Below are positions 33,453-40,591 of a DNA stretch of 50,824 nt, one piece after another. The DNA comes from Zhenhengia yiwuensis (GTDB lineage Bacteria > Bacillota > Clostridia > Lachnospirales > Cellulosilyticaceae), in NCBI RefSeq assembly GCF_014384995.1, contig NZ_JACRSY010000026.1, positions 1 through 50,824 of the forward strand. Direction: 5' to 3'. Each line of letters opens with the position of its first letter. The first letter of the stretch is position 1. The notes beneath the pieces were generated by a model that was not told where the DNA came from, did no database searches, and was given only the letters and a program-made list of their open reading frames with translations. The position numbers and the translations under genes were made by a program.

Positions 33453-34319
33453 CTATCTTTCTGTTCCTAAAAACATCACAGCCATAGCACCTGGCCCACC
33501 ATGTGTGCCAATTACTGTACCAATATAATTTATAACAACGTCTTTAACTGCAACTTTTTCTAAAATCATTTCCTTTAAAATCTGTGCATTTTCTTCTACA
33601 TCAGCATGACAAATAAAGATTGTTTGGTTCTCTAAATCTACACCTTTTTCTACTACCTGATTCGCTAGATATCTAAGAGCGTTTTTATTTCCCTTTAATT
33701 TAGCTCCTGGTATTACCTTCCCTTCACTATCAAACTTGATACTTGGCTTAATACCTAACATGCCACCAATCACTGCTGTTGCGGCAGATATACGGCCACC
33801 TCTTTTAAGGAAGTTCAAGTCATCTACCGTAATAGCATGAATGACTTTACTGCAATTTGCCTCTACCCAGTTTACAATCTCTTCTTTGCTACAACCTATC
33901 TTGATCATTTCACAAGCTTTTGTTACAAGTAAACCTTCCCCTAGAGATGCACTTTTTGAATCAATTACAGAAATATCTGCTTTAGGATACTTTTCTAATA
34001 CATTCATACGTGCTGCAATGGCACTATTAAATGTTCCACTTAAAGCCGATGCAAGACCTATGTAAATAACAGCATATCCTTCTTGTACATGTTTCTCAAA
34101 AATTTCTTCAAAAGTATGAATGTTAACTTGTGAAGTACTTGTCTGTTCGCCTTGACGGAGTAATTCATAAAACTGTTTGTGTGGCATAGTTTGGCCGAAG
34201 TCATCTTGAATAAATTCTCCTTTTACATTCACTTCAAGGAAGGCTACATCAATACTATTATTTTGGATGTATTCTAATGGTAAATCACAAGCTGAATCTG
34301 TAATAAGTTTAATTTTCAT
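33453..34319 (-). CDS. DegV-family fatty-acid-binding protein
   Basis: This 288-residue DegV protein binds a fatty acid and in Firmicutes often serves as the FakB subunit of fatty acid kinase. Features are TDSACDLP at the N-terminus, the TSQVN loop, the Ser-rich ALSGTFNSA, LNFLKRGGRIS and the C-terminal GTVIGTHGGPGAM. The start is taken as the ATG at 34319 directly before the first strand (KIKLITDSA). GGAGG lies 11 bases upstream. No fakA is nearby. Monocistronic. Confidence 0.9.
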   Translation of the reverse strand: MKIKLITDSACDLPLEYIQNNSIDVAFLEVNVKGEFIQDDFGQTMPHKQFYELLRQGEQTSTSQVNIHTFEEIFEKHVQEGYAVIYIGLASALSGTFNSAIAARMNVLEKYPKADISVIDSKSASLGEGLLVTKACEMIKIGCSKEEIVNWVEANCSKVIHAITVDDLNFLKRGGRISAATAVIGGMLGIKPSIKFDSEGKVIPGAKLKGNKNALRYLANQVVEKGVDLENQTIFICHADVEENAQILKEMILEKVAVKDVVINYIGTVIGTHGGPGAMAVMFLGTER

Positions 34320-34433
34320 ACACGCTCTATCCTCCATGTTGTTTTTATACTTGTAATCTATTCTATCTGTTTTTATTTTGAAACCATTTAGTATATAAGT
34401 TTTTATATTATTTTTATTGATAGCTTTGTAAAA

Positions 34434-34472
34434 GAAACTATTACCTTTAAATAATGTAATAGCTTCTTTTTT
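34434..34472. terminator. Terminator of the amide hydrolase gene
   Basis: GAAACTATTAC (34434-34444) pairs with GTAATAGCTTC (34456-34466) with one mismatch, followed by TTTTTT on the plus strand and TTTTAC on the minus strand. It lies between two minus-strand genes. Confidence 0.5.
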
Positions 34473-34486
34473 ATAGGCACTAGATT

Positions 34487-35560
34487 TTACTTTTCTAACT
34501 TATAGTTATAAATTCTTTCTCTATCTCTGCCTGTACAAATTTGCATTGTTAAATCATCTAAATTATAAACACAAGACCATTGTGTATCTGATTCAATTTC
34601 TTCGTTAAGACCTTCAATTACACGTATACCTTGTGATGGTACACTAAGTAAAAGCTCTAAGGCCTCATCCTCTGTCATGATGCCACCCGTTTCAGCTTGT
34701 TTAGCTTTAATGGCTTCATAACGATCTTGCCCACTTCCTTCATTCATATCATTATAAAGCACGAAGTTTGTTGCTGCTGTATAGCCCTCTTCTTTTGTTA
34801 AAACGTGCATTTCATTATCTATGTATTCTACAATAGCTGTATTCCCTTCGGCATCAGCAATTTGAAAATGGTAACCTGTATCTCCACTTGAGTTCATATC
34901 ATATTTTTCAAGTAAAGCAATAGCTTCATCAACAGTTGCTGCTTTATCTAAAATCATACGGATTGCTGAAGTTGTTGTAATAGGTACTTTACCTGTTGAT
35001 TGATGTACAATTCCTTTGTTAATCACAAGTACACCAATTGAAAGTCCTTTTTCATTCATACCATCTAAAGGCGCATAAGGTGCTGCTAAAGTAATAATAC
35101 GATTTAAAAGGTTTTTAGTTGGCATGTTTTCCTGACTTAATCCTAAGTGATTTAAGTTAACCACAGATAGAGATTCATAACCATTTTTAGGCGCTGTACG
35201 CACAATTAAACCAATTGAAGGTACATAGTCAAAATTTCTTCCAAATAGATCATCGCCTTCTGGTGTTGTGGCTATAAAAGTACTGCATGCACCATCTGGG
35301 TTTACTTCAAAAGAAACACCCTTTAAGATCTTCTTCGTTACAAAGCTTACAAGTTCATCATCTGTAGCTGCACCTTGTTCTAAAAATTCATCAAGACCAT
35401 AATCTGCATGATAGGTCATTTCATAAAAAGGTTGATCATTTAATTGTTTAAAAGTAAGCAACGTACGAATTTCTCCCGAAAATATAATTCCTAAGCCAAG
35501 TACTGCTACTAATAGAATAGAACCAATACTTATCCCTGTAATCTTTAATATTTTTTTCAT
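34487..35560 (-). CDS. Linear amide C-N hydrolase, choloylglycine hydrolase/PVA-like, membrane-anchored
   Basis: This 357-residue Ntn-type hydrolase has one N-terminal membrane helix (residues 8-28). The nucleophile is probably Cys92 (GACSTF), with Arg108 and Asp111 in GRNFDY and Asn265 in ATNF. The offsets from Cys of +16, +19 and +173 equal those in bile salt hydrolase and penicillin V acylase. Unlike those, about 91 residues precede the Cys, so autoproteolysis would be needed to free it. Substrates of the family are N-acyl amides such as conjugated bile acids, penicillin V and acyl-homoserine lactones. Which applies here is unknown. Monocistronic. Confidence 0.85.
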   Translation of the reverse strand: MKKILKITGISIGSILLVAVLGLGIIFSGEIRTLLTFKQLNDQPFYEMTYHADYGLDEFLEQGAATDDELVSFVTKKILKGVSFEVNPDGACSTFIATTPEGDDLFGRNFDYVPSIGLIVRTAPKNGYESLSVVNLNHLGLSQENMPTKNLLNRIITLAAPYAPLDGMNEKGLSIGVLVINKGIVHQSTGKVPITTTSAIRMILDKAATVDEAIALLEKYDMNSSGDTGYHFQIADAEGNTAIVEYIDNEMHVLTKEEGYTAATNFVLYNDMNEGSGQDRYEAIKAKQAETGGIMTEDEALELLLSVPSQGIRVIEGLNEEIESDTQWSCVYNLDDLTMQICTGRDRERIYNYKLEK

Positions 35561-35898
35561 TAGTCTATCTCCTGTATTATCCTGTATTTCTTACTTATTA
35601 TAAACTAATTTATTTCGAATATCAAACTATTTTTTTATCAAAGTATTTTATAATCAAACTATTTAAGATTCAAAGTACCTTTAAACCCTTAGGATTCAAG
35701 TGTTACATTAACCTATCACTTTAACCAGTAAATCTTTATTTTTCTTGTATAAAGTATTAAATGCATTTCTTTAATTTCTAGCCCCCCTTTAAAAAATACG
35801 TCTATTTTTATTTTTATAAATTTAGGGATTACGCCAAAATTTAATTTTTCTATATTTTAATCTAGACTCTTAAATAATTTAGTCGCATAATAAAAATA
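35561..35898. other. AT-rich gene-free spacer
   Basis: There is no ORF with a ribosome binding site. Loosely repeated TTCAAAGTA/TCAAACTATTT-like words occur at 35630-35700. A possible plus-strand promoter (TAGACT, 17 bases, CATAAT at 35863-35891) reads into the structured RNA candidate that follows. Confidence 0.4.
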
Positions 35899-36388
35899 TC
35901 AAGTGCAAGCTTTAAAGTATTCCTAGGTAGCGATAAAGCTTACACCACTAAGAAAAAGTTTGAAAGCTAAGGTTCTCTCCCTACCCTATCTGACAAACTG
36001 CTTCTTGGGACTGACCTGCCTTAGGATGTGGCAACTAAATCAGGCTCAGGTTATTTCTCTACAATTCCATTGTTCTATCCATTATGTGCTATCTTCTATC
36101 AAAGCTTAACGCCCTAGTGCCTAAAGTAATCCCTTTATGCACTCTCCTCATTCAGAATCTTGCAGTGGTACGTCATAAATACCTCTTCCACCTATAGTCT
36201 CCTGCATGCAGAGCGTGTCATAAGGTAAATCTAACCGGCACCAATGCCTATGGCTAAGATTAATAAAAGCAAGTTGGATTGAATAACTGCTCTATAGGAT
36301 TTATTGCCACAAACACAAAAAGCTAACTTAAGTCTGTCTATTAAAAGGGAGAGAGACGACTTAGGTTAGCTTTTTGTATTTTAAAACA
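35899..36388. ncRNA. Candidate structured noncoding RNA, about 490 bases, family unknown
   Basis: This gene-free segment has higher GC than the flanks and several potential helices. GTGCAAGCTTTA (35903-35914) pairs with TAAAGCTTACAC (35934-35945, one mismatch). ACCTG(CCT) pairs with (AGG)CTCAGGT (36014-36050). Two long-range 7-bp matches are GTGGCAA (36028-36034) with TTGCCAC (36304-36310), and CCTATAG near 36191 with CTATAGG near 36292. It ends in a terminator-like hairpin (36316-36380). Strand is unresolved: promoter-like pairs exist on both sides (plus TAGACT-N17-CATAAT; minus TTGATA-N18-TAAAAT). It does not match RNase P, tmRNA or 6S RNA by eye. A short minus-strand part recalls SRP RNA but lacks its conserved tetraloop. 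Confidence 0.45.
36316..36380 (+). terminator. Terminator-like hairpin at the end of the RNA candidate
   Basis: AAAAAGCTAACTTAAGTC pairs with GACTTAGGTTAGCTTTTT with only a G-U wobble on the plus strand (A-C on the minus), then GTATTTT. The wobble favours function on the plus strand. Confidence 0.6.
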
Positions 36389-36448
36389 AAATATCTTCTC
36401 TTATCAAAATATTATCGTTAGTTATAAAACTATCTCTTCATTAGATTA

Positions 36449-36691
36449 CTAAGATCTATAAAATTTCTGATGATTATAATCTTTCATCTGCTCTGTATAT
36501 TCACCTAACTGCTTTTGATATTTTAAATAGGTTTTTTCATTTATTTGCTTATTTTTATAACTTTGCTCAACTAGCGCAATAGCATCCTTTCTTGCCTGAA
36601 TAGCTAAATCTTTATAATTATTTTCTAAATAGAGCTTTAAATCATTAATTTGAAGCTCTATTTGTTTTTTAATTTTATTCTTAAACAGCAT
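36449..36691 (-). CDS. Small basic helical protein
   Basis: This 80-residue protein is Lys-rich and nearly all helical, probably a short coiled coil (KKQIELQINDLKLYLENNYK, EKTYLKYQKQLGEYTEQMKD). The ATG at 36691 is chosen because AAAAGGG lies eight bases before it. The GTG at 36700 is the alternative. No known domain is recognised and the context gives no role. Confidence 0.6.
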   Translation of the reverse strand: MLFKNKIKKQIELQINDLKLYLENNYKDLAIQARKDAIALVEQSYKNKQINEKTYLKYQKQLGEYTEQMKDYNHQKFYRS

Positions 36692-36862
36692 ACGTATCAC
36701 CCTTTTATGAAAAAGTCTTTCTACTATTCATTGTATATTTTTAGCAATCTACTGTCTATTGCTATTACATTTTTATAATGATTTCTATGGTTCTGTATAG
36801 TCTACATCATATTTTACATACTAACACTATAGTACTTTACTAAAGAAAGGATGCCTTGGCCA

Positions 36863-38071
36863 ATGACATTAAATTTAGATGTTTATAAAACTATGGCTTT
36901 AGTCTCTCTAGTGTTTTATATGGGTAAATATCTTAGAAATAAATTTAATATCTTAAATAAATACTGTATTCCACCCTCTGTTGTAGGGGGTTTTATAGTA
37001 GCACTCATTATGCTTATTTTTAATCTTACAGGCGCTTTTACCATCAATCTAGATACCTCGTTGCAAAATATATTTATGACTGCTTTTTTTACTAGCATCG
37101 GTTTTACTGCCAGTTTTAAAATATTAAAACAAGGTGGGGGTAAAGTCATTACTTTTCTAGGTCTTTCCATCTTACTCGTTATTTTGCAAAATGTAGTGGG
37201 TACCACCCTAGCTTCTCTCTTTCACCTTTCTCCCCTTTTAGGACTCTGCACTGCCTCTATTCCAATGGTAGGTGGACATGGAACAGCAGGCTCCTTTGGA
37301 CCTATTCTTGAAGATATGGGAATCTCAGGTGCCACTAGTGTTTCTATAGCCTCTGCTACCTTTGGCCTTATTATGGGAAGTATTATTGGTGGTTTAGTTG
37401 CTAGAAATTTAATACTGCACCATCATTTAAAAACAGTTTGTGATGAAAACTCAGGTAGGATTCCCGATGAAGTAGGGGATTATAATGAAGAAAATCATAA
37501 TATATTATCTTATAAAAAACTCATGGCAGGTGCCTGCTTTTTATTCATCGCCATGGGCATAGGCTCTATCGTCTCTGAATGGATTGAAACATTAGGCCTT
37601 GCTTTTCCTTCTTATATTGGTGCCATGATCGTAGCTGCTATTATAAGAAATATTTATGATTTCCTAGGAAAAGAAATTGTAGAAAAGGAAATAGAAACAC
37701 TTGGTGGATTAAGCTTATCCTTTTTCTTAACCATGGCGCTTATAGGACTAAAACTTTGGGAGCTCTTTAGCCTAGCACTGCCACTTATAATTCTACTCCT
37801 AGCGCAGGTGCTCCTAGTAGGATTATTTGCTTACATCATTACTTATAGAGTCATGGGTAAAAACTATGAAGCTGCTGTATTTGCTTCTGCAATATGTGGC
37901 TTTGGTATGGGTGCTACACCCAATGCCATTGCCAATATGGATGAACTGACTAATCGATATGGCTTTGTTCCTACTCCTTACTTTGTAGTACCTATTGTCG
38001 GCTGTTTATTTATTGACTTTATTAACTCAGCTGTCATTACTGTGTTTATTAATTTTATTCAAGCTCTCTAG
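36863..38071 (+). CDS. gltS: Sodium/glutamate symporter (GltS family)
   Basis: This 402-residue polytopic transporter is of the GltS family, which imports glutamate with sodium. Two repeated halves are visible: PPSVVGGFIVALIM with AFFTSIGFTASFKIL, and PSYIGAMIVAAIIRN with SFFLTMALIGLKLW. The reentrant loops contain GHGTAGSFGP and GFGMGATPNAIANM. The ATG at 36863 is preferred because GAAAGG lies nine to ten bases before it, whereas the ATG at 36851 directly abuts that sequence. The stop codon lies inside the loop of the terminator. Confidence 0.92.
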   Translation: MTLNLDVYKTMALVSLVFYMGKYLRNKFNILNKYCIPPSVVGGFIVALIMLIFNLTGAFTINLDTSLQNIFMTAFFTSIGFTASFKILKQGGGKVITFLGLSILLVILQNVVGTTLASLFHLSPLLGLCTASIPMVGGHGTAGSFGPILEDMGISGATSVSIASATFGLIMGSIIGGLVARNLILHHHLKTVCDENSGRIPDEVGDYNEENHNILSYKKLMAGACFLFIAMGIGSIVSEWIETLGLAFPSYIGAMIVAAIIRNIYDFLGKEIVEKEIETLGGLSLSFFLTMALIGLKLWELFSLALPLIILLLAQVLLVGLFAYIITYRVMGKNYEAAVFASAICGFGMGATPNAIANMDELTNRYGFVPTPYFVVPIVGCLFIDFINSAVITVFINFIQAL

Positions 38072-38087
38072 TAATAGAGAGTTTTTT
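38064..38087 (+). terminator. Terminator of gltS
   Basis: CTCTCTA (38064-38070) pairs with TAGAGAG (38075-38081), followed by TTTTTT. The stop codon is part of the structure. Confidence 0.82.
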
Positions 38088-38198
38088 ACTTTATTCTTGT
38101 TCACCTAATCTTCACTTAATAAACACTCTACTTTCATTCTAGTCATGTATTCTTATTTCTATAGTTTTCAATATAAAGACAAAAATGGAGGTTTTAAT

Positions 38199-39899
38199 AT
38201 GAAGATGAAGAAATTTTTAAGTAGTGCCCTTTCCGCTTGCCTACTACTCTTTCCTGTTACACCTATTTTAGCTTTAGATCAGGTGAAAATTGTTTCATCA
38301 GCGGAAGTTCCTATTTCCTCTCGTGAAATTTCCATCTCTTTATCGGATGACAATATTTTAGTAGATGGGGTCGCTGTTTCTAATGATAGTAGCAATGCCG
38401 TCTATACGAGTCACGATATTATCTACTATGAAGATAAAGACTCTTACGAAAGTGGTAACCCTTATGGTGAAGGTAGTATTAGTGAGCGTCATAGCGCTGA
38501 AGAAGCTGCTAAGCATACAGTTGTTAATATCACACAACCAGGTACTTATCGCATATCTGGTGAGCTCTCTTATGGACAAATTTTTGTTAATGTCGGTAAG
38601 GAAGAAAAGGATAAAGTTACTTTAATTCTTGATAATGTAAATATTAATTGTGCAGTAGCACCTGCTATCTTCTTTTATAAAGTATACGAATGTAATACAG
38701 ATGCTACTACAGAAACAGCCACCAACCAAGTAGATACCTCACAAGCTGGTGCACGTGTTATCCTTGCAGATGATTCTGTGAATGCTATAACAGGCTCACA
38801 TGTGGCACGTATTTACAAAGATAACGATGAACAAAAGAAACTTCATAAATATGACGGTGCTTTTTATTCTCGTATGAGTATGGAAATAGATGGTGAATCC
38901 AAAGGAAATGGTATTCTTAATATTACTGCTGATAATGAAGGTTTAGACACCGAAATGCACCTTACTCTAAACGGTGGCGTTATCCATATTCAATCTGCTG
39001 ACGATGGTATTAATGTTAATGAAGATGGTATTAGTGTCCTTACTATTAATGGTGGTTACCTAAGTATCTTTGCTGGGAATGGTAAAGAAGGTGATGGTAT
39101 CGACTCTAATGGATGGATTGTGATCAATGATGGTACTGTTATTTCTCTTGCCAACCCAAATAGTATGGATGGTGGAATCGACTCTGATATGGGTACCTCT
39201 ATTAATGGCGGTACAGTGATTGGTGCAGGCAGTATGTATGACCCACTTGAAAGTAATTCCGAACAACTTTTTATGTTTCTACAGTTTGCTGAGGAGACAG
39301 ATGATTTAATCGTTGTAACAGATGAAAAAGATGTCCCAATTTTTGCTTATGATTTCCCTTATGACTATACTTATATTTCATTTAGTACACCTACTCTTAC
39401 TGAAGGGACTTATCATGTATATAAAGGCGGGGATATCTCTGGTACTGAGCAAGATGGTTTGTATAGCACAATTACTTCTTATAGCAGTGGCATACAGCTT
39501 CACCATGGAGGTACCTCTCTAAATGGAGGTAAAGGCAACCGCCCAGATATGAATGCCCACAGTGAACGTCCTGCTTTCCCTAATAACAGTGAAATGCCAC
39601 ATCTTCCTGAAAAAGGTGAATTACCAACAATACCTGAAGATATGAAATTCCCTATGATGCCTGAAAATAGTGAACGCCCTGCTCCTCCTGAAGGTATGGA
39701 AAACTCAGGTCGTCCTAATAGCTTTGGCGGTAATATGCAAAGCTCAAGTGATACAGAAAGCTATGATTTTGTACTGACTTCATCAAGTCGTGGCTTTACA
39801 AATGTTTCCGGTAACATCCTATCTACTTCTAATAACGGAATAGGCTTTACAGATGTAGCAAGCAATAGCTGGTATACAGAAGCGATTAAAATTATTTAA
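38199..39899 (+). CDS. Secreted DUF4353-type carbohydrate-binding protein, C-terminally truncated
   Basis: This 566-residue exported protein resembles the C. thermocellum Cthe_2159 family (DUF4353, parallel beta-helix binding cellulose and pectin). It has a signal peptide (MKMKKFLSSALSACLLLFPV, cleavage near residue 27). The DUF4353 core has SAEEAAKHTVVNITQPGTYR, a short-step beta-helix with repeated Asp-Gly units (NADDGINVNEDGI-like, GDGIDSNG, GGIDSDMG) and YSSGIQLHHGGTS. A Pro-Glu-rich linker follows (PEKGELPTIPEDM, SERPAPPEG). The last residues, FTDVASNSWYTEAIKII, are the beginning of an SLH cell-wall anchoring motif, which stops there. Full-length relatives would carry about three SLH repeats. 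GGAGG precedes ATG 38199. The 3' end overlaps the convergent acetyltransferase gene by eight bases. Confidence 0.82.
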   Translation: MKMKKFLSSALSACLLLFPVTPILALDQVKIVSSAEVPISSREISISLSDDNILVDGVAVSNDSSNAVYTSHDIIYYEDKDSYESGNPYGEGSISERHSAEEAAKHTVVNITQPGTYRISGELSYGQIFVNVGKEEKDKVTLILDNVNINCAVAPAIFFYKVYECNTDATTETATNQVDTSQAGARVILADDSVNAITGSHVARIYKDNDEQKKLHKYDGAFYSRMSMEIDGESKGNGILNITADNEGLDTEMHLTLNGGVIHIQSADDGINVNEDGISVLTINGGYLSIFAGNGKEGDGIDSNGWIVINDGTVISLANPNSMDGGIDSDMGTSINGGTVIGAGSMYDPLESNSEQLFMFLQFAEETDDLIVVTDEKDVPIFAYDFPYDYTYISFSTPTLTEGTYHVYKGGDISGTEQDGLYSTITSYSSGIQLHHGGTSLNGGKGNRPDMNAHSERPAFPNNSEMPHLPEKGELPTIPEDMKFPMMPENSERPAPPEGMENSGRPNSFGGNMQSSSDTESYDFVLTSSSRGFTNVSGNILSTSNNGIGFTDVASNSWYTEAIKII

Positions 39900-40494
39900 T
39901 ATCTATCTTCATATCTTTATAATAATATATTTTATCTCTCTCATTAATTTCACGTAATACACGACAAGGATTTCCTACTGCAACAACATTAGCTGGTATA
40001 TCTTTTGTGACTATACTTCCCGCACCAATAACAGTATTTTCACCAATGCTTACCCCAGGTAATACAACTGCTCCAGCTCCTATCCAAACATTATTCCCTA
40101 TACGTACAGGAATATTATACTGTGCAACCTTTTTTCTAAGCTCTGGATCAATAGGATGCCCAGCAGTTGCAATCGTTACATTAGGCCCAATCATAACACT
40201 GTCACCAATAAAAATATCTGTATCATCTACTAAAGTCAAATTAAAATTAGCATAAACATTATTGCCAAAATGCGTATGTCTTCCCCAGTTAGTATGTAGA
40301 GGAGGTTCAATATAACAGTTCTCTCCTAATTCTGCCACAAGACTTTTTAAAATTTCTTGTCTCTTTTCCTTTTCTGATGGCCTAGTATGGTTGAAATCAT
40401 ATAAAATTTCTAAACATTGTTCTTGTTCTCTTACTAAATCTTCATCATCACAGAAATAGACTTTTTGGCTATGCATTCTTTCTTTTGTAGTCAT
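39892..40494 (-). CDS. Maltose/galactoside O-acetyltransferase-like protein
   Basis: This 200-residue acetyltransferase is of the left-handed beta-helix LacA/Maa (NodL) group, which transfers acetyl from acetyl-CoA to a sugar hydroxyl. An N-terminal Mac domain (residues 5-60, MHSQKVYFCDDEDLV, LEILYDFNHTRPSE) is followed by hexapeptide repeats with the catalytic His in TAGHPIDP. IGNNVWIGAGAVVLPGVSIG and VVAVGNPCRVLREI follow. The length fits the family. AAGGAG precedes the ATG. It is convergent with the carbohydrate-binding gene. Confidence 0.92.
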   Translation of the reverse strand: MTTKERMHSQKVYFCDDEDLVREQEQCLEILYDFNHTRPSEKEKRQEILKSLVAELGENCYIEPPLHTNWGRHTHFGNNVYANFNLTLVDDTDIFIGDSVMIGPNVTIATAGHPIDPELRKKVAQYNIPVRIGNNVWIGAGAVVLPGVSIGENTVIGAGSIVTKDIPANVVAVGNPCRVLREINERDKIYYYKDMKIDIK

Positions 40495-40591
40495 AGTAAT
40501 CTCCTTAGTATTAAAGTTTAACTATCTTACCTCATATTATTTTTATTCTATCTCTATGTCTAACTTTTTTCAATAGTTTATAATTTTCACT

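Noticed and set aside
36000..36060. Minus-strand similarity to the SRP RNA domain IV signature (GGTCAG...AAGAAGCAG)
   Set aside because: The conserved GGAA tetraloop and the UCC/GGA stem are missing, no Alu-domain sequence is present, and the segment can form a different hairpin (ACCTG/CAGGT). Kept only as a possible chance match or a decayed copy.
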